Source: Pantoea sp. Lij88 (GTDB lineage Bacteria; Pseudomonadota; Gammaproteobacteria; Enterobacterales; Enterobacteriaceae). Taken from it: 64,000 bases of DNA. Shown here piece after piece: positions 10,570 through 17,933 of the stretch. The number at the start of each line of letters is the position of its first letter. Positions within the stretch are counted from its first letter, which is position 1. The stretch is taken from the NCBI RefSeq assembly GCF_030062155.1, contig NZ_CP118269.1, forward strand, positions 1 through 64,000, read 5' to 3'. Below the pieces are notes generated by a model. It was not told the origin of the DNA and searched no databases. It saw only the letters and a program-made list of their open reading frames with translations. The position numbers and the translations under genes are program-made.

Positions 10570-11481
10570 TTACAGCTGCGTCCGCATCGCCAGACGCTGC
10601 CCCAGCACGCCACCAAACACATTAACCAGCAGCCCCAGAATAATCACCACCGCCCCCAGCATCTGCTGACCGGAAAGACGCTCATCCAGCACCAGCGCAG
10701 CAGTAATAATCCCCACGACCGGCACCAGCAGCGACAGCGGCGCGATACGCCAGGTTTCGTAGCGACTCAGCAAATTCCCCCAGATGGCGTAGCCCACAAT
10801 CGTGGCGACAAACGCCAGATAGATCAGCGCCAGCACGGTCTGCAGGCCGATATGCAGCAGGCTGTTAACGATGGCGGCCTCGCCATCAAACAGCAGCGAA
10901 CAGGCAAAGAACGGAATGACCGGCACCAGCGCACTCCAGACCACCAGCGACATGATCGGCACGCTACGGTTACGCATGATGATCTTATTGGTGATATTCC
11001 CCAGCCCCCATGACAGCGCCGCCGACAGCGTCAGCATCATAGTCGTCAGCGTAATGCCGGCGCTGGTCTGCCCCTCCATTCCTGCCGTCGCCAGCATAAA
11101 CATCCCCAGCGTGGCGATGATAATCCCGACGATATGATTCCAGCGCAGCTTCTCCGCCAGCAACAGCGCGCCCAGCAACAGGGTAAAGAATGCCTGCGCC
11201 TGCAGCACTAGTGAGGCCAGCCCGGCGGGCATGCCGAGCTTGATCGCCAGAAACAGAAACGCGAACTGACCAAAGCTGATAGTCATGCCATAAACCACCA
11301 GCCAGTGCAGCGGGATCGGTGGGCGTCGCACAAAGAAAATGGCGGGAAAGGCGACCAGAGTAAAACGCAGTCCGGCGAGCAAAAAAGGCGGCATGCCCTG
11401 TAGCCCCAGCTTAATCACCACAAAATTCACGCCCCACGCCACCACCACGCACAGCGCTAACAGCATATCTTTTACCGACAT
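10570..11481 (-). CDS. eamA: EamA-type cysteine/O-acetylserine exporter
   Basis: This is an inner-membrane drug/metabolite transporter of 303 residues with two EamA repeats and about ten membrane segments. It is closely similar to E. coli EamA (YdeD), which exports cysteine and O-acetylserine. Conserved stretches include WGVNFVVIKLGLQGMPP, MPAGLASLVLQAQAFFT and YETWRIAPLSLLVPVVG. ATG at 11481 follows AAGGAG. It begins 21 bases after the stop of the YeaK-like gene on the same strand and so probably ends the block that starts at 16304. In that setting it could export the locus product instead of, or as well as, cysteine; that is an inference. Confidence 0.9.
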   Translation of the reverse strand: MSVKDMLLALCVVVAWGVNFVVIKLGLQGMPPFLLAGLRFTLVAFPAIFFVRRPPIPLHWLVVYGMTISFGQFAFLFLAIKLGMPAGLASLVLQAQAFFTLLLGALLLAEKLRWNHIVGIIIATLGMFMLATAGMEGQTSAGITLTTMMLTLSAALSWGLGNITNKIIMRNRSVPIMSLVVWSALVPVIPFFACSLLFDGEAAIVNSLLHIGLQTVLALIYLAFVATIVGYAIWGNLLSRYETWRIAPLSLLVPVVGIITAALVLDERLSGQQMLGAVVIILGLLVNVFGGVLGQRLAMRTQL

Positions 11482-11502
11482 CAGAAACTCCTTGTCCCGC
11501 CG

Positions 11503-12003
11503 TCAGGCGGTGATCGCCATCGGGGACGCGATATCAGCACAGCACGCGTCACCCACGATGCGAAAATAATCATCTGCAGCCAGCGCGATCGACTTCTCCA
11601 GCTCGCCCGCGTTAAACCATAACGTGCCGACCTGCTGCAGCCGGGTATCCACCCGCAGCGCCAGCCGGTCATCAAAACTAAACGGCGGCACCGCGCCCAT
11701 CACACAGTCGGTCAGCGCCTGCGCCAGCTCCGGCGCGGCGAACGAGGATTTCTTACCGCCGATAGCGCGCGCCGCGTTTTTGAAATTGATCCGGCAGTCG
11801 CCCGGCACAATGGCCAGCAGCTGTCGCGACGGTGCACCGTCCGGCATGATCACCTCCAGTACCATCGCTTTGGCCGCCTGACCCAGCTGGTTACCGCGTA
11901 TCTGGCTAATCTGCTCGGTCTGCCCTACCGCCTCATGCTCCACCACATGGTAGCTGGCCTGATGCTGATCCAGCAGCGCAGTAATCTTTTCAAACGTCGT
12001 CAT
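11503..12003 (-). CDS. YbaK/YeaK-type aminoacyl-tRNA deacylase
   Basis: A 166-residue free-standing editing domain of the YbaK/ProX superfamily, closest in my reading to E. coli YeaK. Such proteins hydrolyse wrongly charged aminoacyl-tRNAs in trans. Diagnostic features are HEAVGQTEQISQIRG, the conserved Lys in LGQAAKAMVLEV, the GAVPPFSF loop and FNAGELEKSIAL. ATG at 12003 follows a strong AAGGAGAAGGGA; a longer in-frame opening upstream has no such site. It lies 41 bases after the oxygenase gene and 21 before eamA on one strand, with no terminator visible. It could protect the host from an amino-acid analogue made by the upstream genes, but it may equally be a housekeeping editor. Confidence 0.85.
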   Translation of the reverse strand: MTTFEKITALLDQHQASYHVVEHEAVGQTEQISQIRGNQLGQAAKAMVLEVIMPDGAPSRQLLAIVPGDCRINFKNAARAIGGKKSSFAAPELAQALTDCVMGAVPPFSFDDRLALRVDTRLQQVGTLWFNAGELEKSIALAADDYFRIVGDACCADIASPMAITA

Positions 12004-12044
12004 TCCCTTCTCCTTTTCTGGCACAACTTCTGGCATAACCCGGC

Positions 12045-12845
12045 TTAGCTCCAGGCGATAGCGTGTTTCATCTTTTTATCGGTCAGCCCGAAAAAGAACC
12101 CCATGGTGATGCGGGTATCGCCTTCGACCCGGTCGATCTCATGATAAAAAGCAGGATTAAACAGATAGATATCGCCACTGCGCGGTGAAAACTCACAGAT
12201 CTCGTTGTGACCAATCACCCCACTGCGATAACCCAGTTCACCGGCGGTCTTGAACTGCTCATCCTCCGGCGTCCACTTTTTGTTATAGATGCGCAGCGCC
12301 CCGCCCGCATTGCACTCCTGCAGGCAGACCACACAGCTGAGCTGATGCAGGATCTGCGTCACCACCAGCGAGGTCCCTGCGGCGTCGCGCACGATATTGT
12401 CGTTATGCAGCGGATTCGCGACGCCATCGGCATGAAAGCGCACGATGGAGCCGGCGTAGTCACCACAACCCGGTTCGTAGGCGATGTTTAAACTCTCCAG
12501 CCGCAGCGCATGCTGCACCCAGCCGTAAATCTGTTCGCGCAGCTGGTTCAGCGAAGGTGGCAATGCCGGCTGGATATCACGCAGCTCCGTAAAGTAGTTA
12601 TCGGGTGCCGCGGTGTGGCGCGCCAGATAGGGGCCCAGCGTGGTCAGTGCGCCATTGGGATAGTGAGAGACACGGATCTTTTCCCGGCAGCTCTGCAGGT
12701 CAGCCACCACTGCCTGCCGCACCTCTGGCGTCAGGAAATTACGCAGCACCAGCAGCGGCACCCGTGCGGTGACGATGTCATCCAGCCAGGTTGATTCCAC
12801 AAACATGTTGGGATTAATCACGCGGAACTGATTGAAAATTGCCAT
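12045..12845 (-). CDS. 2-oxoglutarate/Fe(II)-dependent oxygenase
   Basis: A 266-residue double-stranded beta-helix oxygenase. The Fe(II) facial triad is readable as His147-x-Asp149 (PLHNDN) and His235 (FNPAFYHEIDR), with Arg245 (GDTRITMGF) placed to bind 2-oxoglutarate. These enzymes hydroxylate, desaturate or otherwise oxidise a substrate while converting 2-oxoglutarate to succinate. ATG at 12845 has AGGGAG about 8 bases upstream; that site overlaps the end of the amidotransferase gene, whose stop is only 5 bases before. A GTG three codons upstream is less likely. I do not recognise a named orthologue. Tight coupling to ligase genes suggests it tailors an amino-acid-like product. Confidence 0.85.
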   Translation of the reverse strand: MAIFNQFRVINPNMFVESTWLDDIVTARVPLLVLRNFLTPEVRQAVVADLQSCREKIRVSHYPNGALTTLGPYLARHTAAPDNYFTELRDIQPALPPSLNQLREQIYGWVQHALRLESLNIAYEPGCGDYAGSIVRFHADGVANPLHNDNIVRDAAGTSLVVTQILHQLSCVVCLQECNAGGALRIYNKKWTPEDEQFKTAGELGYRSGVIGHNEICEFSPRSGDIYLFNPAFYHEIDRVEGDTRITMGFFFGLTDKKMKHAIAWS

Positions 12846-12850
12846 GTTTA

Positions 12851-13558
12851 TCACTCCCTAAACGGTATTTCATAGAGTTCATGATTATTCATTCGCCGCC
12901 AGCTGCCGGCGCTGCCTGGTATTGCCACGGGTTCAGAGGCGATCAGCGTGCAACCGTCCTGTTGCCGAAAATGCATCGTAAAATAGTCGGGCCAGGGCGT
13001 GTCGTGCGGATACCACTGCCACGCCCAGGCTTTGTCGCGGGTGACGAAAATGGCATTGCCTGCGCTGCCGCCCGGCTCAACCTGCGCCATCTTTGCGCGC
13101 AGATAGTCGCGGGTGAAATCGGCGGGCGTGGTCTGATCCACCAGATAGCGCAGATACTCTTCGGAATCGAAGCGTGACTCCGCCAGGCCAAGCTGGCGGT
13201 AAATAGTCGGCAGAAAACCGTTATGCATCATGTACCACTGATGTCCGGCGCTGTTGCGCCACAGCGGATGTGAAAATTCGATCCCCTGATTTTTAGTCAG
13301 CGTGGCGTGACGCACATGCACCGCCAGAAACCGGCTGCGCAGGCGATCCACATCAATACCCGGCAGGGCGTCTGCGAACGGGCCGGTGCCGTGCAGGGTG
13401 CGGATTTCGCCCTCTTCCAGCCACAGACAGCCCCAGCCGTTGGGATGCGATTTGATCGGGCCGTCGTGTTCGGCGCCTTCACCGCAACTCATGGCGCGCG
13501 CCGCCTCTAAAATCTGTGCGCTGTCGAACCGGCCATGCGCCAGAATCATCCTGCACAT
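12851..13558 (-). CDS. Stand-alone class II glutamine amidotransferase
   Basis: This 235-residue protein is an Ntn-hydrolase glutaminase. The start MCRM leaves Cys2 as the N-terminal nucleophile after Met removal. Conserved family elements follow in order: HPNGWG at 38-43, HVRHAT at 81-86 (Arg83 would hold the glutamine carboxylate), and MMHNGFL with Asn113-Gly114 as the oxyanion site. It resembles YafJ-type proteins and has no synthetase domain. Its ATG overlaps the last 13 bases of the ATP-grasp gene, and the oxygenase gene starts 5 bases after its stop. With the PP-loop protein two genes upstream it could make a split asparagine-synthetase-like pair, supplying ammonia for amidation. Its acceptor is unknown. 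Confidence 0.87.
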   Translation of the reverse strand: MCRMILAHGRFDSAQILEAARAMSCGEGAEHDGPIKSHPNGWGCLWLEEGEIRTLHGTGPFADALPGIDVDRLRSRFLAVHVRHATLTKNQGIEFSHPLWRNSAGHQWYMMHNGFLPTIYRQLGLAESRFDSEEYLRYLVDQTTPADFTRDYLRAKMAQVEPGGSAGNAIFVTRDKAWAWQWYPHDTPWPDYFTMHFRQQDGCTLIASEPVAIPGSAGSWRRMNNHELYEIPFRE

Positions 13559-14820
13559 ACTTTGTCTCTCCCTGCGGTGACGGACTGCGCGGCAATCACC
13601 TGTTGAAACGTGGTCATGATCGGCTCACGCGCCGTGGCCGTCAGGCTGAAGGTGGCGAGAATGCCCGCATGACGGGTCAGATCGGCATAGAGCGAGGAGC
13701 GCGGTGAAACCTGCAATGCAGGCAATCTGAGGGGGGGCAACAGCGCGCCCTGCTGATGCTGAGCGATCCAGCGTTCGGCTGCCTGCAGCTGCGCCGGTTG
13801 CCGTAAACGCAGCTGGCCGACGGCACCGGGTGTGGTGAAGGTAAAGGCGGGTAACACGCCGCCCGCTTCCAGCCGGAAGGTGACATCCGCCCAGTTGATG
13901 CCCGTCGCCTCCTGCACCAGCGTCGCGACGCCCATGCCGGAGAGCCGGAACCCCATCTCCAGGAAATGCGGCACACCGTTCACTACAATGAAATCAATAT
14001 GAAACGCGCCCTGACGATAGCCAAAGGTTTCGCAACAGAAGGTCATCAGGCTGCTGAACGACGCCGGTAACGCCGCTGCCGCCATCGCCACATGGCCCGA
14101 CTCATAAAAACTGACGCAACCCTCCGCATCACGGTGCTGCTCAATCACCTTCTGGCAGCAGGTCAGCGCCTGGGGATGGCCCTGATGCACCACGCCCTGC
14201 AGCGAAAACTCCTCGCCGATCAGGGCACTCTCCACAATGAAACCGCTGAAGCCGCGTCCGCCGTAGTTCATGGTCTGCACCAGCTGTTTCACCACGCGGT
14301 GCAGCTGATCGGCGCGCTCAATGAGCCAGATGCCCAGCCCGCCGCCGCCATCTACCGGTTTCACGACGCAGGGATAGATCAGCGCCTGTTCCGCATCCAG
14401 AATGCTGAGCGGCGAGGCGAAAAAGCGGAACTCCGGCTGCGGGAAGCGCGGCCAGGCTTTTTTCAGCGCCATGCGCTGCGCATATTTATCCAGCGGAATA
14501 AAGGCGGCGGGTGCGTCCGGTCCGGCCAGCATCTCGCGCAGTCGTCCGGCGCTGGCGTTGTAGGCCTCAAAGCCCGCCAGCACCACCAGCGGATGCGCCA
14601 GTAAACCGGCGTGCAGATAGGCCTGCATGACCTCCCACGGATTCTCAGGACGGTCGAGGCGGATGATCAGATCAAACGGCAGCGCCAGGCTGATGGACTG
14701 GTAATCGACAAAGTCACCCATCTCTGCCAGCACGGTGAAATAGCCATCGCGCTTCGCCACCGCGCAGTAGGGGTTTTGTCCGTCGCGGGTGGCGCCAATT
14801 TGCAGGAAAATCTTCTTCAT
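13546..14820 (-). CDS. ATP-grasp carboxylate-amine ligase-like protein
   Basis: A 424-residue ATP-grasp enzyme. The nucleotide-binding strand and glycine-rich loop read YPCVVKPVDGGGGLGIWLI (Lys154, Gly158-161), and the C-terminal metal-binding part includes FHIDFIVVNGVPHFLEMGFRLSG. Family members form an acylphosphate and join a carboxylate to an amine, as in dipeptide or amino-acid ligases. ATG at 14820 follows AAGGCGAGG. It starts 17 bases after the PP-loop gene and overlaps the amidotransferase gene. The C-terminal 100 residues (after about 320) are poorly conserved to my eye. The substrates are unknown; the context suggests condensation of amino-acid-like building blocks. Confidence 0.82.
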   Translation of the reverse strand: MKKIFLQIGATRDGQNPYCAVAKRDGYFTVLAEMGDFVDYQSISLALPFDLIIRLDRPENPWEVMQAYLHAGLLAHPLVVLAGFEAYNASAGRLREMLAGPDAPAAFIPLDKYAQRMALKKAWPRFPQPEFRFFASPLSILDAEQALIYPCVVKPVDGGGGLGIWLIERADQLHRVVKQLVQTMNYGGRGFSGFIVESALIGEEFSLQGVVHQGHPQALTCCQKVIEQHRDAEGCVSFYESGHVAMAAAALPASFSSLMTFCCETFGYRQGAFHIDFIVVNGVPHFLEMGFRLSGMGVATLVQEATGINWADVTFRLEAGGVLPAFTFTTPGAVGQLRLRQPAQLQAAERWIAQHQQGALLPPLRLPALQVSPRSSLYADLTRHAGILATFSLTATAREPIMTTFQQVIAAQSVTAGRDKVCAG

Positions 14821-14837
14821 CGCCTCGCCTTACCGGG

Positions 14838-16304
14838 TTAACGCCCGGAAATGATTTCTGTCACGATGTCATTGAGCACACCGTTATTGACCTGAATCAC
14901 CGCTTTGTGGGGATCAAAACGCAGCACGCGCGACAGCGGGTCGCTGCTTTTGCCCTCCAGCAGCGAACTGACCGGTTTACTCTGCCAGCAGTGGCGCATC
15001 TGCGTCAGCGTCAGGCCAGAGAGCTGCGTTAACTGCTGTGCCAGCGCGAGATCCTCACTGCGCTGCTCAAGCAGGTCGCGAATGGCTGTTTCATCCAGCG
15101 CAATCTGCTGCTGCGACAGCCAGTCTCCGAGCTGCGCGCCCTGCGCGAGGAAAGGTGAGTAGATCATGCAGATCAGCTGATCTTCACTGAGATCAAATGC
15201 CTGCATGGCGAAGTCCGCCGCGCGCTGCCGCTGCTGCCGGATGGCGTCGTCATCCTGATAGCGCGCCGCCATCTCATTGATAAGCGCGGGCGGAAAATCC
15301 TTCTTCGCCATCAGCCCCAGCGCAAAGCGCACATACTCGCGGATCCCTTCGGCATAGTTGCGCTGCAGCAGCGTTTCTGCCCGCAGTCCGCGCAGATGTG
15401 CCATCAGCGTTGGATTACCGCAGTCGGACTCCGAAAAGCTGAACATCAGTTCATCAAACCGGAAGCGCATAAATTCGCTGAGCAGCGCCCAGTGCGCGCC
15501 CGCTTCATAGGCAGTGTCCTGATAGATGTTGAAAAACAGCGGATCGCGCGCCAGCTGGTGGGTGATGCGGTGCGCAGGCGTCAGCTGATCGGCGCCGTAA
15601 ACCTCGCTGAAGTAGCGCTCAGCAACGCCGTCCAGCGTCTGGAGAAACCCGCTGAAGCCCCGGCTTTTACTGGTGACCTGCGCATCAAACAGCCGGGAAA
15701 GGTGCCGCGCCCAGGCGACATAGGCAGCCTGCTCCTGCGGGGAGTCGCCGGTGATAATCAGATCCACGCCGCCGTTGTAGTCAGCCGCCAGGCCAAAGGA
15801 GTTCACCATGCTGAGATTACAGGCGTTGCAGAAGGTCGAGCGCGCATCGGCGCGAAAGCGGTGGCCATTCATCAGCACGTCATTACGGTTCTGCTGCCGC
15901 ACGCTCTCCGGCATCGGCAGGTCGCGGGCAAACGGCCGGATCAGCAGGCCATCCACCACCAGACATTCTGCCCGTTCATCGTCATGCATCGCCAGCGCCT
16001 GATAAACGCGATGGATGTTCTCCATCACGCTCTGATTCATTGCCGCATGACGGTTGGTACTGACCCGCAGATGAAACGTGCTGCCCTGCTGCAGCCAGAT
16101 CAGTCCCTGAATGTAACGCACGTACGCCACCATGTAGCTGCTGTCTTTTCCACCGCCGTAGGCGAGCAGCACACGGTTATTCTCCAGCTGCTGCTGATCC
16201 GGCAGCGCCGCCAGCAGGCGCACAGCGCAGCGCTGAGCCGACTCAATGATGGCGGGTGACAGATACGCTTCAATCTCCTTCATCATGGCGGGCAGATTAT
16301 TCAT
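14838..16304 (-). CDS. PP-loop ATP pyrophosphatase (asparagine synthase-like)
   Basis: A 488-residue adenylating enzyme. VLLAYGGGKDSSYMVAYVR at about 45-63 is a PP-loop motif in which the usual first Ser of SGGxDS is Gly. ARSTFCNACNL supplies a Cys159-x2-Cys162 pair that may bind metal or act in catalysis, and LIITGDSPQEQAAYV is a likely second substrate loop. Such enzymes activate a carboxylate or base as AMP ester before attack by ammonia, an amine or sulfur. No glutaminase domain is fused; the separate amidotransferase two genes downstream could fill that role. ATG at 16304 follows GAGGG. It is the first gene of the block and is divergent from the MocR regulator. I do not recognise a named orthologue. 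Confidence 0.75.
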   Translation of the reverse strand: MNNLPAMMKEIEAYLSPAIIESAQRCAVRLLAALPDQQQLENNRVLLAYGGGKDSSYMVAYVRYIQGLIWLQQGSTFHLRVSTNRHAAMNQSVMENIHRVYQALAMHDDERAECLVVDGLLIRPFARDLPMPESVRQQNRNDVLMNGHRFRADARSTFCNACNLSMVNSFGLAADYNGGVDLIITGDSPQEQAAYVAWARHLSRLFDAQVTSKSRGFSGFLQTLDGVAERYFSEVYGADQLTPAHRITHQLARDPLFFNIYQDTAYEAGAHWALLSEFMRFRFDELMFSFSESDCGNPTLMAHLRGLRAETLLQRNYAEGIREYVRFALGLMAKKDFPPALINEMAARYQDDDAIRQQRQRAADFAMQAFDLSEDQLICMIYSPFLAQGAQLGDWLSQQQIALDETAIRDLLEQRSEDLALAQQLTQLSGLTLTQMRHCWQSKPVSSLLEGKSSDPLSRVLRFDPHKAVIQVNNGVLNDIVTEIISGR

Positions 16305-16419
16305 TTTTCACGTTTCCCTCAGGTGAACAGAATCACTTTATGGCCTGAAGCCGGGCGGCTGGCGGGGTCGCCGTGCCGCTTAGCGTCATGAATAATTAAG
16401 AGATGCAGCCTAAACTACT

Positions 16420-16439
16420 TTGAATGTACTCTGTTGAAT
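16420..16439. promoter_or_regulatory. Direct repeat upstream of the MocR regulator
   Basis: TTGAAT occurs at 16420-16425 and again at 16434-16439 with a 14-base period, within the divergent region of the PP-loop and MocR genes. MocR/GntR-type regulators often bind direct repeats. This is therefore a candidate site, weakly supported by sequence alone. Confidence 0.3.
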
Positions 16440-16472
16440 ATGCACAGATCAGCGCGATATGGGGTGGAACAG

Positions 16473-17933
16473 ATGGCCGATATTATCGGAGAACAGGAGA
16501 GTCAGAGCAGTCGTTATCGCCAGATCGCAGAACAGATTAAGCAGGCCATTCACGCCGGTTCGCTGGCACCTGACAGCCGCCTGCCGTCGGTACGGACGCT
16601 GGCGACACAGTACAATGTCAGCCTCACCACCGCTCTGAAAACCCTGCGTACGCTGGAAGATGAACGCTACGCCGTCGCCCGTCCTAAATCGGGCTTTTTT
16701 GTCGCCCCGCAGCGGCCCGCTTCACGTCAGCTGCCCGCCGTCAGCGAACAGCCGCGCGCCATCGCGCCGCTGGATGAGCAGACAGAACTGCATCTGGCGA
16801 TGCTCGGCTCAGACTGCCGGGTGCGTCTCGATCTGGCCAACGGCGACAGCGCGCTCTATCCGGTCAAACGCATCGGCCTGCTGATGCGCCAGATGGGCTA
16901 CAGCAAACCGGCCCTGCTCGGCAATACGGTCAAGGGCACCGGCTATGCGCCGCTGAAAACGGAGATTGCCCGTCGCGCGGTCGATTACGGCTGCAATATC
17001 AGCGCCGACGATATTCTGATCACCAACGGCTGCATTGAGGCGATCTCGCTGTCGCTGCGCGCCACCACCCAGCCGGGCGACGTGGTGGCGGTGGAGTCCC
17101 CCTGCTATTTCGTGCTGCTGCAGATGCTGCATAACCTGAATTTACGGGTGATTGAGGTGGAAGCCGGTCCGGAAGGGTATGTGAATGTGGCGAAGCTGAC
17201 CGGCCTGTTTCAGCGCAAGGCGGTGCGGGTCTTTCTCACCCTGTGCAACGTCAATAATCCGCTGGGCAAGAGCATTCCCAACGAACATAAAGCCTATATC
17301 GCACGGCAGGCCGATGAAAACGATGTGGTGATCATTGAGGATGACATTTTTGGTGACACCGCCTTTGGTGAGCGGCGTCCGTTCCCGATGCGCGCCTTCA
17401 GCCCCAACGCCATTCTCTGCAGCGGCTTTTCCAAAACCGTGGCTCCGGGCATTCGTATTGGCTGGGTTCACAGCGTCAACTACATGCGCAAAATCGCCTC
17501 ACTGAAATATACCTCCACCATGGGCACCTCGGTGCTGTCACAGGCGGCGGTAGCGGAGCTGCTGCGCAGCGGCGGCTATGATGCTCACCTGCGCAAGCTG
17601 CGGCGCGAGCTGGCGCGGCAAATCCGTGAGATGCGTCAGTCGGTGCTGCGGGAATTTCCGGCAGGCACGCGGGTGTCCGATCCGGAAGGAGGCTATGTGC
17701 TGTGGGTTGAGATGCCGCGAGCGGCGCTGAACGTGCGCGAGCTGTTTCTGAAAGCGCGTAATGGGGGTATCGGGATTGCGCCGGGCCACATTTTTGCCAC
17801 CGATCAGCGCTACGATCACTGTTTCCGGCTGAATGCCGGTTTCGGCTGGAATGATGAAGTGGAACAGGCCATTAAGCAGCTGGCACAGTGGTGCCAGCTG
17901 TCGTTAACCGATTCACAGGAAGAGCAGGTTTAG
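16473..17933 (+). CDS. MocR-type regulator (GntR HTH plus PLP aminotransferase fold)
   Basis: This 486-residue protein joins an N-terminal GntR winged helix (RYRQIAEQIKQAIHAGSLAPDSRLPSVRTLATQYNVS) to a fold-type I aminotransferase domain. The predicted PLP lysine lies in CSGFSKTVAPGIRIGW. It resembles E. coli YdcR. MocR proteins sense pyridoxal phosphate adducts or amino compounds and control nearby genes. ATG at 16473 is used because GGGTGG precedes it; ATG at 16440 is an alternative. It is divergent from the PP-loop gene with a gap of about 170 bases, so it is the obvious candidate regulator of the minus-strand block. Its stop overlaps the stop of convergent avtA by 4 bases. Confidence 0.9.
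   Translation: MADIIGEQESQSSRYRQIAEQIKQAIHAGSLAPDSRLPSVRTLATQYNVSLTTALKTLRTLEDERYAVARPKSGFFVAPQRPASRQLPAVSEQPRAIAPLDEQTELHLAMLGSDCRVRLDLANGDSALYPVKRIGLLMRQMGYSKPALLGNTVKGTGYAPLKTEIARRAVDYGCNISADDILITNGCIEAISLSLRATTQPGDVVAVESPCYFVLLQMLHNLNLRVIEVEAGPEGYVNVAKLTGLFQRKAVRVFLTLCNVNNPLGKSIPNEHKAYIARQADENDVVIIEDDIFGDTAFGERRPFPMRAFSPNAILCSGFSKTVAPGIRIGWVHSVNYMRKIASLKYTSTMGTSVLSQAAVAELLRSGGYDAHLRKLRRELARQIREMRQSVLREFPAGTRVSDPEGGYVLWVEMPRAALNVRELFLKARNGGIGIAPGHIFATDQRYDHCFRLNAGFGWNDEVEQAIKQLAQWCQLSLTDSQEEQV

Noticed and set aside
15396..16259. Open frame of 287 codons antisense to the PP-loop gene
   Set aside because: It has no domain, and the opposite strand carries a PP-loop motif and forms part of a tight operon.
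12045..16304. Reading the oxygenase/ATP-grasp block as the dapdiamide cluster of Pantoea
   Set aside because: The gene set and order differ from what I recall of dda genes: a stand-alone glutaminase and a PP-loop protein are present and the dda-specific genes are not. No search was possible.
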